Shown: positions 9,535 through 19,041, counted from the first letter of the stretch. The stretch is DNA of 64,000 bases from Halomonas sp. NO4 (GCF_010994375.1 NZ_WHMA01000007.1:62142-126141); one strand, 5' to 3'. The notes: generated by a model not told the origin, from the letters alone. Translations and numbers: made by a program.

Positions 9535-9611
9535 TGGTGGGTGATACCGGACTCGAACCAGTGACCCCCAGCATGTGAGGCTGGTGCTCTAACCAACTGA
9601 GCTAATCACCC
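9535..9611 (-). tRNA. tRNA-Val (anticodon CAC)
   Basis: This 77-base tRNA has acceptor GGGTGAT/ATCACCC, discriminator A and encoded CCA. The loop CTCACAT gives anticodon CAC, reading GUG. It is separated from the downstream tRNA-Asp by only three bases. Confidence 0.96.
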
Positions 9612-9647
9612 ACAGGATACCGCTTGTTGATGCTGCCACTGCTGCCG

Positions 9648-9724
9648 TGGCGGACCGGACGGGACTCGAACCCGCGACCTCCGGCGTGACAGGCCGGCAT
9701 TCTAACCGACTGAACTACCGGTCC
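9648..9724 (-). tRNA. tRNA-Asp (anticodon GTC), copy 2
   Basis: Identical over its 77 bases to the tRNA-Asp at 9455-9531, with encoded CCA. The alternating Val-Asp-Val-Asp order suggests a tandem duplication of a Val-Asp pair, followed by divergence of the valine anticodons. Confidence 0.97.
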
Positions 9725-9766
9725 GCTGCATGCGCTTCACGTGAACGTCAACGCCGATGGCGCTGA

Positions 9767-9842
9767 TGGTGGGTGGTACAGGGTTCGAACCTGTGACCCC
9801 CAGCTTGTAAGGCTGGTGCTCTCCCAGCTGAGCTAACCACCC
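9767..9842 (-). tRNA. tRNA-Val (anticodon TAC)
   Basis: This 76-base tRNA has acceptor GGGTGGT/ACCACCC, discriminator A and encoded CCA. The loop CTTACAA gives TAC, the wobble-modified anticodon for most valine codons. It is the first gene of the operon, just downstream of a near-consensus promoter. Confidence 0.97.
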
Positions 9843-9860
9843 CCGGTCACGTGGCGCTGC

Positions 9861-9888
9861 ATTCTACAGGGCCGCCGCCGGTTGTCAA
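9861..9888 (-). promoter_or_regulatory. Sigma70 promoter of the tRNA operon
   Basis: Read on the minus strand there is TTGACA (9883-9888), a 16-base spacer and TAGAAT (9861-9866). The start point would be about ten bases before the tRNA-Val 5' end. This is one of the best promoter matches in the window, as expected for a stable-RNA operon. Confidence 0.8.
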
Positions 9889-10282
9889 CGCCTTTCCGCG
9901 CCGGGCTGGCCGACCGGCCATCGTCCCGCCACCCTGGTCGCAAATCGCTCGGAAAATGCCGACACTCGCCACCGCCCAGACGCAGGAACCGGCTCGCCAC
10001 CGACCTGTGGCGCAATGTCGCACCCAGCCCCCGCACGCCCCGTCATTTCGGACACCGGCTGTGGCCAAGGCCCCGCCGGGCGCGCCCCAACCACCGGCAA
10101 GTGCTGGAAAAGTCGACCCGCGTCAAACTCTCGGCCGGGTTTTTCCCCTAGGTCGTGTTTCAGTGAACGAGCCGGCTGCGCTAGAATTCGCCCTGTTTTG
10201 ACCTGCATTACCCTACCGGGGGCGTCGGCTGCGGCACTCTGCCACGGTTGGCTCTCGTTACCGCGTTCGATGGGAATCTGAC
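9889..10282. other. Intergenic region upstream of ccoN
   Basis: About 390 bases lie between the tRNA promoter and ccoN. I find no convincing gene. TAGAAT at 10182-10187 could be a -10 box but has no good -35 partner. A weak FNR/ANR-like dyad is listed separately. Confidence 0.6.
10198..10211 (+). promoter_or_regulatory. Weak candidate ANR/FNR box upstream of ccoN
   Basis: TTGACCTGCATTAC partly fits TTGAT-N4-ATCAA; the left half is good and the right half poor. cbb3 operons are classic FNR/ANR targets and anr is in the same cluster, which is the main reason to list it. I see no convincing -10 at the expected distance. Confidence 0.3.
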
Positions 10283-11707
10283 ATGAGCACAGCACTAGAG
10301 CACCCGACCTACAATTACAAGGTAGTTCGGCAGTTTGCGATCATGACAGTGGTGTGGGGCATCGTGGGCATGCTCCTCGGTGTCATCCTTGCCGCACAGC
10401 TAGTATGGCCGCAACTCAACCTCGACCTACCCTGGACCAGCTTCGGCCGCCTGCGGCCGCTGCACACCAATGCCGTGATCTTCGCCTTCGGCGGCTCGGC
10501 TCTCTTCGCCACCTCCTATTACGTCGTGCAGCGCACCTGCCAGACGCGCCTGTTCGCCGACAAGCTCGCCGCCTTCACCTTCTGGGGCTGGCAGGCGGTG
10601 ATCCTCTCGGCGGTGATCACGCTGCCGCTGGGCTACACCACCACCAAGGAGTATGCCGAGCTGGAGTGGCCCATCGACATCCTGATCACCCTGGTCTGGG
10701 TCAGCTACGCCATCGTCTTCCTCGGCACCATCAAGCTGCGCAAGACCTCGCACATCTACGTGGCCAACTGGTTCTTCGCCGCCTTCATCCTCACCGTGGC
10801 GGTGCTGCACGTCGTCAACAGCGCGGAGCTGCCGGTCACGTTCATGTACTCCTCCTCGATCTATGCCGGCACCATCGACGCCATGGTGCAGTGGTGGTAT
10901 GGCCACAATGCCGTTGGCTTCTTCCTCACCGCCGGCTTCCTGGGGATGATGTACTACTTCGTGCCCAAGCAGGCGGAACGCCCCGTCTACTCCTATCGCC
11001 TCTCCATCGTCCACTTCTGGGCGCTGATCATGGTCTACATGTGGGCCGGCCCGCACCACCTGCACTACACCGCGCTGCCCGACTGGGCGCAGTCGCTGGG
11101 CATGATCATGTCGATCATCCTGCTGGCCCCCTCCTGGGGCGGCATGATCAACGGCATGATGACCCTCTCCGGCGCCTGGCATAAGCTGCGCACCGACCCG
11201 ACTCTGCGCTTTCTGGTGGTCGCCCTGTCGTTCTACGGCATGTCCACCTTCGAGGGGCCGATGATGGCGGTGAAGACCGTCAACGCGCTCTCCCACTACA
11301 CCGACTGGACCATCGGCCACGTGCACGCCGGCGCCCTGGGCTGGGTGGCGATGATCACCATCGGCTCCATGTACCACCTGATTCCGCGCCTGTTCGGCCG
11401 CACCGAGATGTACTCCGTGGGCCTGATCGGGGTGCACTTCTGGCTGGCGACCATCGGCACCGTGCTCTACATCGCCTCCATGTGGGTCAACGGCATCCTG
11501 CAGGGCCTGATGTGGCGCGCCATCAACCCCGACGGCACCCTGATGTACACCTTCATCGAGGCGGTCGAGGCCAGCGCTCCCGGCTACATCGTGCGCCTGA
11601 TCGGCGGCGTCTTCTGGGTCGTGGGCATGCTGATCATGGCCTACAACCTCTTCATGACGGTCAAGCGCAGTGAAGCCATCCGTCAGCCGATTCCGCAGAC
11701 TGCCTGA
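10283..11707 (+). CDS. ccoN: cbb3-type cytochrome c oxidase subunit I
   Basis: The 474-residue catalytic subunit reduces O2 to water with high affinity and pumps protons in the inner membrane. Its ligands align with those of the crystallised P. stutzeri enzyme: His61 ([10 protein letters not shown]), His208 (WWYGHNAVG) and His258/His259 (GPHHLHY) for CuB, and His346/His348 (IGHVHAG) for the hemes. Tyr252 is in place for the His-Tyr cross-link. About 12 membrane helices are apparent. It is the first gene of ccoNOQP, and the assembly genes ccoGHIS follow on the same strand. Confidence 0.98.
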   Translation: MSTALEHPTYNYKVVRQFAIMTVVWGIVGMLLGVILAAQLVWPQLNLDLPWTSFGRLRPLHTNAVIFAFGGSALFATSYYVVQRTCQTRLFADKLAAFTFWGWQAVILSAVITLPLGYTTTKEYAELEWPIDILITLVWVSYAIVFLGTIKLRKTSHIYVANWFFAAFILTVAVLHVVNSAELPVTFMYSSSIYAGTIDAMVQWWYGHNAVGFFLTAGFLGMMYYFVPKQAERPVYSYRLSIVHFWALIMVYMWAGPHHLHYTALPDWAQSLGMIMSIILLAPSWGGMINGMMTLSGAWHKLRTDPTLRFLVVALSFYGMSTFEGPMMAVKTVNALSHYTDWTIGHVHAGALGWVAMITIGSMYHLIPRLFGRTEMYSVGLIGVHFWLATIGTVLYIASMWVNGILQGLMWRAINPDGTLMYTFIEAVEASAPGYIVRLIGGVFWVVGMLIMAYNLFMTVKRSEAIRQPIPQTA

Positions 11708-11729
11708 GCAACCGGGGATACCAAGACCA

Positions 11730-12338
11730 ATGAGACACGAGATCGTCGAAAAGAACGTGGGCCTGCTGGCCGTGCTGATCCTGGTGGTGATCAGCTTCGG
11801 CGGCCTGGCCGAGATCGTGCCGCTGTTCTTCCAGAAACAGACCACGGAACCGGTTGATGGCCTGCGCCCGCTCTCCGCCCTGGAACTGGAAGGTCGCGGA
11901 ATCTATCGTCGCGAGGGCTGCGTCGGCTGCCATTCGCAGATGATCCGCCCCTTCCGCGCCGAAACCGAGCGCTACGGCCACTACAGCGTCGCCGGGGAGT
12001 TCATCTACGACCACAACTTCCTGTGGGGCTCCAAGCGCACCGGGCCCGACCTGGCGCGCGTCGGCGGCCGCTACAGCGATGACTGGCACCGCGCCCACAT
12101 GTACAACCCGCGCGACGTGGTGCCGGAGTCGATCATGCCCGCCTACCCCTGGCTGTTCGAGAACACCCTGGATGGCGAGGACACGCCCAAGAAGATGCGC
12201 GCCCTGCGGGCGCTGGGCGTGCCCTACACCGACGAGCAGATCGCTAACGCCACCAGCGAAGTCCGCGGCGAGCAGGAGATCACCGCCCTGATCGCCTATC
12301 TGCAACAACTGGGTACCGTGCTCGAGGGCACGCGTTGA
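11730..12338 (+). CDS. ccoO: cbb3-type cytochrome c oxidase subunit II (mono-heme c)
   Basis: The start at 11730 gives [10 protein letters not shown], the usual CcoO N-terminus, and 202 residues, 22 bases after ccoN. One N-terminal membrane anchor (about residues 10-30) is followed by a periplasmic domain with a single heme c site, CVGCH at 64-68. CcoO passes electrons from CcoP toward the heme b site in CcoN. ccoQ follows two bases later, so the genes are probably translationally coupled. Confidence 0.97.
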   Translation: MRHEIVEKNVGLLAVLILVVISFGGLAEIVPLFFQKQTTEPVDGLRPLSALELEGRGIYRREGCVGCHSQMIRPFRAETERYGHYSVAGEFIYDHNFLWGSKRTGPDLARVGGRYSDDWHRAHMYNPRDVVPESIMPAYPWLFENTLDGEDTPKKMRALRALGVPYTDEQIANATSEVRGEQEITALIAYLQQLGTVLEGTR

Positions 12339-12340
12339 TC

Positions 12341-12589
12341 ATGGATACCGGGACCTTTCGCGGCATCATCACCGGCCTGCTGATTCTCGCCTTCCTGGGG
12401 ATCACCGCCTGGGCCTACTCGCGGCGGCGCAAGAAGGATTTCGACGAGGCCAAGAACCTGCCGTTCGCCGACGAGGATGAACCAACCAACCGTGACAGCC
12501 ACGTCGCCACTCGCCGCGACGAGTCGTCGAGCGAGGCCGATTCCCGACCCGCCGATTCCCGCCAAGACAGGGGAGACAGGAACGCATGA
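12341..12589 (+). CDS. ccoQ: cbb3-type cytochrome oxidase subunit CcoQ/FixQ
   Basis: The ATG at 12341 starts MDTGTFRGIITGL, the expected CcoQ N-terminus; an in-frame TTG six bases earlier is less likely. The 82-residue protein has one membrane helix (about 8-25) and the conserved basic stretch YSRRRKKDFDEAKNLPF. CcoQ stabilises the oxidase, especially in air. The C-terminal 40 residues are a charged tail that is longer than in many homologues. The stop codon overlaps the ccoP start (ATGA). Confidence 0.93.
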   Translation: MDTGTFRGIITGLLILAFLGITAWAYSRRRKKDFDEAKNLPFADEDEPTNRDSHVATRRDESSSEADSRPADSRQDRGDRNA

Positions 12590-13515
12590 ACAATCTTTGG
12601 GACGACTCCCTCTCCGGGTTCTGGAGTGCCTGGATCATCGTCATCACGCTGGGCTCCATCGTGTTTGCCTTCTGGTTGCTGTACGCCAACCGCAAGACGG
12701 AGAAGACGCCGGACACCGAGGGCAACGTCGAGACCACCGGTCACGCCGCCGACGAGATCGAGGAGTACGACAACCCGCTGCCGCGCTGGTGGTTCCAGCT
12801 CTACGTCGCCACCATCGTCTTCTCGCTGGGCTACCTGCTGCTCTACCCGGGGCTGGGCAACTTCGCCGGGCTGCTGGGCTGGACCCAGGAAAAGCAGTGG
12901 GAGGAGGAAGTGGCCCGCGCCGAGGAGCGCTTCACGCCGATCTTCGCCCAGTACCAGGAGGTGCCGATTCCCGAACTGGCCGAGGATGAGGAGGCCATGC
13001 AGGTCGCCGAGCGCATCTACCAGAACAACTGTGCGGTGTGCCACGGCGCCAACGCCCAGGGCGGCTACGGCTTCCCCAACCTCACCGACGACGCCTGGCT
13101 GTACGGCGGCGAGCCGGAGCAGATCGTGACCAGCCTGGTGCAGGGACGGAACGGCCTGATGCCCTCCTGGCAGCAGCTCGGCGCGCAGAACATCGAGAAC
13201 GTGACCCAGTTCGTGCTCTCCCTCTCCGGCCTCGAGCATGATGCCGAGCGCGCCGAGAGTGGTGCTGCCACCTACGCCTCGGTGTGTGCCGCCTGCCACG
13301 GGCCCAACGGCACCGGCAACCAGGCCCTGGGGGCCCCCGACCTGACCGACAATGCCTGGCTCTACCAGGCACCCGGTCAGAACGTCGCCGACTCGGTTCG
13401 CCAGACCCTGCGCAACGGCCGCAACGGCCACATGCCAGCCCAGGAGGCCTACATCGGCGAGGAGCGCGTCCACCTGGTCGCCGCCTACGTCTACAGCCTG
13501 CGCCTGCAGGACTGA
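12586..13515 (+). CDS. ccoP: cbb3-type cytochrome c oxidase subunit III (di-heme c)
   Basis: The 309-residue protein has two N-terminal membrane segments (about 13-34 and 70-90), as in gammaproteobacterial CcoP. Two cytochrome c domains follow, with heme sites CAVCH at 149-153 and CAACH at 234-238. CcoP takes electrons from soluble periplasmic cytochromes and hands them to CcoO. Its ATG overlaps the ccoQ stop. A long perfect inverted repeat follows the gene before ccoG. Confidence 0.97.
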   Translation: MNNLWDDSLSGFWSAWIIVITLGSIVFAFWLLYANRKTEKTPDTEGNVETTGHAADEIEEYDNPLPRWWFQLYVATIVFSLGYLLLYPGLGNFAGLLGWTQEKQWEEEVARAEERFTPIFAQYQEVPIPELAEDEEAMQVAERIYQNNCAVCHGANAQGGYGFPNLTDDAWLYGGEPEQIVTSLVQGRNGLMPSWQQLGAQNIENVTQFVLSLSGLEHDAERAESGAATYASVCAACHGPNGTGNQALGAPDLTDNAWLYQAPGQNVADSVRQTLRNGRNGHMPAQEAYIGEERVHLVAAYVYSLRLQD

Positions 13516-13522
13516 GCCCCAC

Positions 13523-13569
13523 CATCGCGCGGCGGGGTGCGGTCTCCCGTCGCACCCCGCCGCGCGATG
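13523..13569. repeat. Perfect 19-bp inverted repeat between ccoP and ccoG
   Basis: The left arm CATCGCGCGGCGGGGTGCG (13523-13541) and right arm (13551-13569) are exact reverse complements around a 9-base loop. No T run follows, so it is not a standard intrinsic terminator. It may stabilise the ccoNOQP message or attenuate read-through into ccoGHIS. Confidence 0.85.
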
Positions 13570-13637
13570 CCCCTGCCCCGGTACAATGAGGCGACTGTCA
13601 TCGCTTGCCTGAGCCAGGCACCCGCCGCGAGTCCGCC

Positions 13638-15092
13638 ATGAGTGACAAGATCCCGACCCGAGACGTGACCCCGAACTCCCAGGGGCACGATGCCCGCCGT
13701 GGCAAAGCGCCGCACGAGCCAGCCACGCAGGAGATGTACGCGCGCCGGCGTCACATCTACGTGCGCGAGATCAAGGGGCTCTTCCAGCGCCTGAGGCGCA
13801 GCACCAACTGGCTGCTGATGCTGGCCTTCTTCGGCTTGCCCTGGGTGCAGTGGGGCGACCGGCCGCTGATCTGGTTCGACCTACCCTCGCGCGAGTTTCA
13901 CCTCTTTGCCGCGACCTTCTATCCGCAGGAGTTCATGCTGCTGTCGTGGCTGCTGATCATCTGCGCCTTCGGCCTGTTCTTCATCACCGTCTTCGCCGGG
14001 CGCGTGTGGTGCGGCTATACCTGCCCGCAGAGCGTCTGGACCTTCCTCTACATCTGGGTGGAACACCGCCTGGAAGGGCCGCGCAACCGCCGTATCAAGC
14101 TCGACCGCGCCCCCCTGAGCGCCGACAAGGCGTGGCGCAAGACGGGCAAGCACGTCATCTGGCTGGCCATCGCCGCCGCCACGGGCATCACCTTCGTCGG
14201 CTACTTCACGCCGATCCGTGAGCTGGTCGTGGATCTGCCCACGCTCGAGGCCCACGGCTGGTCCTACTTCTGGGTGGGCTTCTTCACCCTCTTCACCTAT
14301 CTCAATGCCGGCTGGCTGCGCGAGCAGGTGTGCATCTACATGTGCCCCTATGCGCGCTTCCAGTCGGTTATGTTCGATGACGACACCCTGATCGTCTCCT
14401 ACGACGCCGCGCGCGGCGAACCCCGCGGGCCGCGCAAGCGCAGCTTGAGCCATGAAGCGGCCCGCACGGCGGGCTACGGCGACTGCATCGACTGCGACCT
14501 GTGCGTGCAGGTCTGCCCCACCGGCATCGATATCCGCGAGGGCCTGCAGTACGAATGCATCACTTGTGCCGCCTGCATCGACGCCTGCGACAGCGTCATG
14601 GACAAGATGGGCTACCCCCGCGGGCTCATCCGCTACACCACCGAGAACGCCCTGGAGGGCAAGCCGACCCATATCCTGCGGCCGCGCCTGCTCGGCTACC
14701 TGACTGCCCTGCTGATGATGATCGGCCTGTTCGCCTGGGCGGTGGCCGACCGCAGCCTGGTGGGCCTCGACATCGAGCGCGAACGCGGCCAACTTTACCA
14801 AATGACCCAGGAGGGTCGGGTAAGCAACGTCTACACCCTGAGAGTGCGCAACCTCGACCGCCAGGATCACGACTATCGCCTTGCCGTCAGCGGCCTGCCG
14901 GGGCTCAGCCTCGACACCCAGACCCTGAGCGTGCCGGCTGGCGAGTCGCGCCTGGAAGTGATCGAGATCACCGCCGACCCCGAGGTGCTCGACCAGCCCA
15001 GTCACGCCATCCAGCTGCACCTGCAGTCCCAACAGAACGACAGCATCAGCCTGGAGAGCGAAACGCGCTTTCTGGGTGACGTCCGGAGATGA
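13638..15092 (+). CDS. ccoG: cbb3 oxidase accessory protein CcoG (RdxA/FixG family)
   Basis: I use the ATG at 13638 (MSDKIPTRDV, 484 residues); an in-frame TTG at 13605 would overlap a TACAAT box. The membrane protein has about five helices and two cytoplasmic ferredoxin-like clusters, CIDCDLCVQVCPTG and CITCAACIDAC. A C-terminal Ig-like periplasmic domain follows. CcoG homologues act as cupric reductases that prepare Cu for cbb3 assembly. GGTACAAT at 13580-13587 may be a -10 for a separate ccoG transcript. The stop overlaps the ccoH ATG. Confidence 0.94.
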   Translation: MSDKIPTRDVTPNSQGHDARRGKAPHEPATQEMYARRRHIYVREIKGLFQRLRRSTNWLLMLAFFGLPWVQWGDRPLIWFDLPSREFHLFAATFYPQEFMLLSWLLIICAFGLFFITVFAGRVWCGYTCPQSVWTFLYIWVEHRLEGPRNRRIKLDRAPLSADKAWRKTGKHVIWLAIAAATGITFVGYFTPIRELVVDLPTLEAHGWSYFWVGFFTLFTYLNAGWLREQVCIYMCPYARFQSVMFDDDTLIVSYDAARGEPRGPRKRSLSHEAARTAGYGDCIDCDLCVQVCPTGIDIREGLQYECITCAACIDACDSVMDKMGYPRGLIRYTTENALEGKPTHILRPRLLGYLTALLMMIGLFAWAVADRSLVGLDIERERGQLYQMTQEGRVSNVYTLRVRNLDRQDHDYRLAVSGLPGLSLDTQTLSVPAGESRLEVIEITADPEVLDQPSHAIQLHLQSQQNDSISLESETRFLGDVRR

Positions 15093-15610
15093 CCATGGAT
15101 CAGCACGCCATTCCCCCCTGGTACAAGCAGTTCTGGCCGTGGTTTTTGATCGGCCTGCTGCTCTCCGCCATCAGCGTCAGCACCACCTTCGCCGTGCTGT
15201 CGGTGCGCTCCTTCGACGGCATGGTGCAGGAGGATTACTACAAGCACGGCACCGCCATCAACATGGTGCTGGCCAAGCAGCGCCAAGCGGCGGAACTCTC
15301 GCTCGCCGCCGACCTGCGCATCGACCCGCTGACCAGCGACATCGTGGTGGACCTGACCGGCGAAGCACGGCCCGAGCGCCTCTACCTCAAGCTGATCTTC
15401 CCGACCCGCGACGACCGCGACCAAGAGCTGGTCCTCGAGCATGTCCGCAACGGCCGCTATCTGGGCCAGGCCCCCGACAACCTGCGCTACCGCTGGTACC
15501 TGCAGCTGCACCCCAGCCAGGAGTCGCCCGACTGGCGCCTGATCGGCGAGGGCCACTTCCCCAGCGAAGGCGGCTTCGCCCTGACGCCGGGCCTGCCCGA
15601 CCGCAGCTGA
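15089..15610 (+). CDS. ccoH: cbb3 oxidase assembly protein CcoH/FixH
   Basis: The 173-residue protein has one N-terminal membrane helix (about 17-40, WPWFLIGLLLSAISVSTTFA) and a periplasmic beta-rich domain. The segment VQEDYYKHGTAINMVLAKQR is typical of FixH. CcoH binds CcoN and stays with the mature complex, helping to load CuB. Translation is coupled to ccoG by an ATGA overlap. Confidence 0.92.
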   Translation: MTMDQHAIPPWYKQFWPWFLIGLLLSAISVSTTFAVLSVRSFDGMVQEDYYKHGTAINMVLAKQRQAAELSLAADLRIDPLTSDIVVDLTGEARPERLYLKLIFPTRDDRDQELVLEHVRNGRYLGQAPDNLRYRWYLQLHPSQESPDWRLIGEGHFPSEGGFALTPGLPDRS

Positions 15611-15644
15611 TGGCCAACCTGTGTCGCCCCCGAGTCAGGCTGCC

Positions 15645-18119
15645 ATGAGCGCCACTGCCACCTCTTCCGAGGCCGCCGCCGACTGCTACCACTGCGGCAG
15701 CCCCGTGCCGGCGGACGCACCCTGGGCGATCACCCTCGACGAATCGCGTCATCCGCTGTGCTGTCCGGGCTGCGAGGCGGTGGCCCACGCCATCGTCGAC
15801 GGTGGCCTGGAAAGCTACTACCGCTTTCGCACCGAGCTGCCCGAGCGCCCCGACGAGCGCCAGGCCGTGAAGGCCGAGACCTGGGCCGTGTTCGACGACC
15901 CGGGCCTGCAGCGCCAGTTCGTCCATCCCGAAGGGGAGAGCGGCGAGGTTCATGCCACCCTGGCGGTGGACGGCATCACCTGCGCCGCCTGCGCCTGGTT
16001 GATCGAGCACCGCCTGAATGCCCTGGCCGGCGTGAGCGCCAGCGCCGTCAACCTCAGCCATCACCGCGTGCGCATCACCTGGGACCCCGAACGGCTCCGC
16101 CTGTCACGGATCCTCGCCGAGCTCGCCGCCATCGGCTACAGCGCCCAGCCCTACGAGCCGGACGCCGCGCAGCAGCGGCTCCACCGCGAAGAGCGCATGA
16201 CGGTGCGCCGCCTGATCGTGGCCGCCGTGGGCATGGCCCAGGTGATGATGTTCTCCATTCCCATCTACGTCTCGGGCCCCGGGGGGATCAGCGCGGACTT
16301 CCTGGCGCTCTTCCACTGGCTCTCCTTCGCCCTGGCCACGCCGGTGGTGTTCTTCTCGGCCCGGCCCTTCTTTCGCAATGCCGCCCGCGACCTGCGCACC
16401 CGCACCCTGGGCATGGACGTGCCGGTTTCGCTGGCCGTCGGCGGGGCCTACTTCGCCAGCGGCTATGCGGTGCTCACCGGCACCGGCGAGGTGTACTTCG
16501 ACTCGGTGGCCATGTTCACCTTCTTCCTGCTCTTCGGCCGTTACGTGGAGGCGCGGGCCCGGCGCCGCAGCGGCCATACCGGCAACGCCCTGGCCGGCGC
16601 CCTGCCCCTCTCGGCGATCCGCCTCACCGAGGCGGGCGAGGAGCGCATCCTCCCGGCCAGCGAGCTCGCCGCCGGTGACCGTGTGCTGGTCAAGCCCGGC
16701 CACGGCGTCCCCGCCGACGGGGTGATCGAGGAGGGCGAATCGAGCCTCGACGAATCCATGCTCACCGGCGAGTACCAGCCGGTCACCCGCCGTGTCGGCG
16801 ACACCGTCACCGGCGGCAGCCTGAACATCGAGGGCCCGCTCACCGTGCACGTCACCCGCGCCGGCCGCGACGCCCGGGTGGCACGCATCGTCGACCTCAC
16901 CGACCGCGCCTTCGCCAGCCGCCCGCGCCTCGCCCAGCTGGCGGCGCGCATGGCGCACCTCTTCGTGCTGCGCCTGCTCGTGGTCACCGCCTGCGTGGCC
17001 ACCGCCTGGTGGTTCATCGACCCTGATCGGGTGCTCTGGGTGACCCTTTCCGTGCTGGTGGTGACCTGTCCCTGCGCCCTGGCGCTGGCCACCCCCACGG
17101 CGCTCACCGCCGGCCACGGTCAGCTGCGCCGCCGCGGCATCCTGGTCACCCGGGCCGACGCCATCGAGTCGCTCTCCCAGGTGGACCGCGTGATCTTCGA
17201 CAAGACCGGCACCCTGACCCGCGGCGAGATGCAACTGATCGAGACCCGCCCGCTCGGCGCTCTGCCCGCGGCGCACGCCCGGGCCATCGCCGCCGCCCTG
17301 GAGGCACACTCCGAGCACCCCATCGCCCAGGCCTTCCGTCCCTGGCGGGATGCCACCCTGGCCGTCGAGGCGCGCAGCAGCCGCACCGGGCAGGGGGTTT
17401 CCGGCCAGATCGCGGGCACGCCCTGGCGCCTTGGCAAGCCTGCCTTCGCGGCCCCCGGGCGCAACCTGACGCCCCCCGACGACGGCGCCTGGCTGCTGCT
17501 CGCCGAAGCCGGCGAGCCGCGCGCCTGGTTCGCCCTGCACGACCGCCTGCGCGATGACGCCGCCGCGACGATCGCCGCCCTCACCGAGCGCGGTATCGCC
17601 GTCGAGCTGCTCTCCGGCGACACCCGCGCCGCGGTCGCCTCGCTCGCCAGCCAGCTCGACATCGCCACCTGGCGCGCCGGCGCCAGCCCCGAGGAGAAGC
17701 TCGACCACATCCGCAAGCGCCAAGCCGCGGGCGAGACGGTGGCGATGGTCGGCGACGGCATCAACGACGTGCCGGTGCTGGCCGGGGCCGATGTCTCGCT
17801 GGCCATGAACGGCGCCACCGACCTGGCGCGCACCAGCGCCGATGCCGTCTTGCTCAGCCCGCACCTCGGGCGTATCGTCGAGGCCATCGAGATCGCCCAG
17901 GCCACCCGGCGCGTCATGCGCCAGAACATGATCTGGTCGGTGTGCTACAACTTCTCGGCGCTGCCCCTCGCCGCCCTGGGCATCGTGCCCCCTTGGGTCG
18001 CGGCGCTGGGCATGTCGACCAGCTCGCTGGTGGTGGTCGGCAACGCCCTGCGCCTCAGCCGCTTCCGCAGCACTGCCGCGCGCGACGCAGCGCCTACCGC
18101 AAGCCCGGTGACCGCATGA
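15645..18119 (+). CDS. ccoI: Cu+-exporting P1B-type ATPase for cbb3 assembly (CcoI/FixI)
   Basis: The ATG at 15645 (MSATATSS) gives 824 residues. The N-terminus has a FixI-type cysteine region (CYHCG at 14-18, CCPGC at 39-43) and then an HMA metal-binding loop GITCAAC (110-116). The P-type core has CPC at 475-477 in the membrane, the phosphorylation motif DKTGTLT at 519-525 and GDGINDVP near 713. CcoI exports copper for CuB insertion rather than for resistance, consistent with its place between ccoH and ccoS. The stop overlaps the ccoS start. Confidence 0.96.
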   Translation: MSATATSSEAAADCYHCGSPVPADAPWAITLDESRHPLCCPGCEAVAHAIVDGGLESYYRFRTELPERPDERQAVKAETWAVFDDPGLQRQFVHPEGESGEVHATLAVDGITCAACAWLIEHRLNALAGVSASAVNLSHHRVRITWDPERLRLSRILAELAAIGYSAQPYEPDAAQQRLHREERMTVRRLIVAAVGMAQVMMFSIPIYVSGPGGISADFLALFHWLSFALATPVVFFSARPFFRNAARDLRTRTLGMDVPVSLAVGGAYFASGYAVLTGTGEVYFDSVAMFTFFLLFGRYVEARARRRSGHTGNALAGALPLSAIRLTEAGEERILPASELAAGDRVLVKPGHGVPADGVIEEGESSLDESMLTGEYQPVTRRVGDTVTGGSLNIEGPLTVHVTRAGRDARVARIVDLTDRAFASRPRLAQLAARMAHLFVLRLLVVTACVATAWWFIDPDRVLWVTLSVLVVTCPCALALATPTALTAGHGQLRRRGILVTRADAIESLSQVDRVIFDKTGTLTRGEMQLIETRPLGALPAAHARAIAAALEAHSEHPIAQAFRPWRDATLAVEARSSRTGQGVSGQIAGTPWRLGKPAFAAPGRNLTPPDDGAWLLLAEAGEPRAWFALHDRLRDDAAATIAALTERGIAVELLSGDTRAAVASLASQLDIATWRAGASPEEKLDHIRKRQAAGETVAMVGDGINDVPVLAGADVSLAMNGATDLARTSADAVLLSPHLGRIVEAIEIAQATRRVMRQNMIWSVCYNFSALPLAALGIVPPWVAALGMSTSSLVVVGNALRLSRFRSTAARDAAPTASPVTA

Positions 18120-18334
18120 CCATCCTCTACCTGCTGATACCGCTGTCGCTGATCCTGCTGGGACTCGCCGTCTGGGCCTTCTTCTGGGCGGTGAAGCACG
18201 ATCAGTTCGAGGACCTCGAGGGCCCCGCGCACCGCATCCTGTTCGACGAGGACGAGAACGACTTCACGCCCGAGGAGCGGGAGCGCCGCCGCCAGGCCCG
18301 CACCGACCGCTCGGGAGGGCACGACAAGCGCTGA
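18116..18334 (+). CDS. ccoS: cbb3 oxidase maturation protein CcoS
   Basis: The 72-residue membrane protein (MTILYLLIPLSLILLGLAVW) has one helix and then the conserved FFWAVKHDQFEDLEGPAHRI block that defines CcoS. CcoS is needed for heme and copper insertion into CcoN. Its ATG overlaps the ccoI stop, and its own stop overlaps the next gene's ATG (TGATG). Confidence 0.95.
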   Translation: MTILYLLIPLSLILLGLAVWAFFWAVKHDQFEDLEGPAHRILFDEDENDFTPEERERRRQARTDRSGGHDKR

Positions 18335-19041
18335 TGGACCCCACCGGCCTCGACCTGCCCCCCTATGCCGCGGCCTTCGTCTTCGGCCTGCTGGGTGGCG
18401 CCCACTGCATCGGCATGTGCGGCGGCATCATGAGCGCGCTGACCTTTGCCGTGCCTCCCAGCATGCGCTCACCCACCCGGCTCTCCGGCCTGCTGCTCGG
18501 CTACAACGCTGGGCGCATTGCCAGCTACATGACCGCCGGGGCTCTGGTGGCGGGGCTCGGGACCCTGCTCGCCCTGAGCGCCGAACTGCGCCTGGCGCTG
18601 CAGGGCTTTGCCGCCGTCATGCTGATCCTGATGGCACTCTACATCGCCGACTGGTGGAAGGGACTACTCCGGGTGGAGGCGCTGGGCCGTCGCCTGTGGC
18701 GCCACCTCGAGCCGCTCGGCCGGCGTCTGATGCCGGTGGTCCGGGTGCCCCAGGCGGTGGGCCTGGGCATCGTCTGGGGCTGGCTGCCCTGCGGGCTGGT
18801 CTACTCGATGCTGGCCTGGAGCCTGGCCGTGGCCGATCCCTGGCGTGGTGCGGCGTTGATGGGTGCCTTCGGCCTCGGCACCCTGCCCGCACTGCTGGTC
18901 ACCGGCCTGGCCGCGCGCCAGCTCGGTGTGCTGGTCCGCCATCCCGCCACGCGCAGCCTGGCGGCCCTGTCGATCATCGCCTTCGCCCTGTGGCAGCTGT
19001 GGCTGCTGCTGCCGTCGGCCAGCGCTCCCATGGCCCACTGA
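18334..19041 (+). CDS. TauE/SafE-like (DsbD-fold) membrane protein linked to cbb3 assembly
   Basis: The 235-residue protein has six to seven hydrophobic segments. Two motifs face each other in the family: GGAHCIGMCGG near residue 22 and GWLPCGLVYSML near residue 150. The family is often labelled sulfite exporter, but the Cys pattern and its constant position after ccoS suggest a role in copper or thiol handling for oxidase maturation (inference). It overlaps the ccoS stop by one base and so belongs to the ccoGHIS operon. Confidence 0.85.
   Translation: MDPTGLDLPPYAAAFVFGLLGGAHCIGMCGGIMSALTFAVPPSMRSPTRLSGLLLGYNAGRIASYMTAGALVAGLGTLLALSAELRLALQGFAAVMLILMALYIADWWKGLLRVEALGRRLWRHLEPLGRRLMPVVRVPQAVGLGIVWGWLPCGLVYSMLAWSLAVADPWRGAALMGAFGLGTLPALLVTGLAARQLGVLVRHPATRSLAALSIIAFALWQLWLLLPSASAPMAH

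Noticed and set aside
9735..9746. CTTCACGTGAA in the tRNA spacer as a third copy of the palindrome
   Set aside because: It lacks the central bases, so the half-site spacing differs from the two real copies.
9885..10295. 136-residue minus-strand frame upstream of ccoN
   Set aside because: It overlaps the tRNA promoter and the ccoN start, has no ribosome site and no recognisable domain.
18334..19041. Sulfite export function for the TauE/SafE-like protein
   Set aside because: The gene overlaps ccoS and has HCIGMCGG-type cysteines; context argues for oxidase maturation rather than sulfite.
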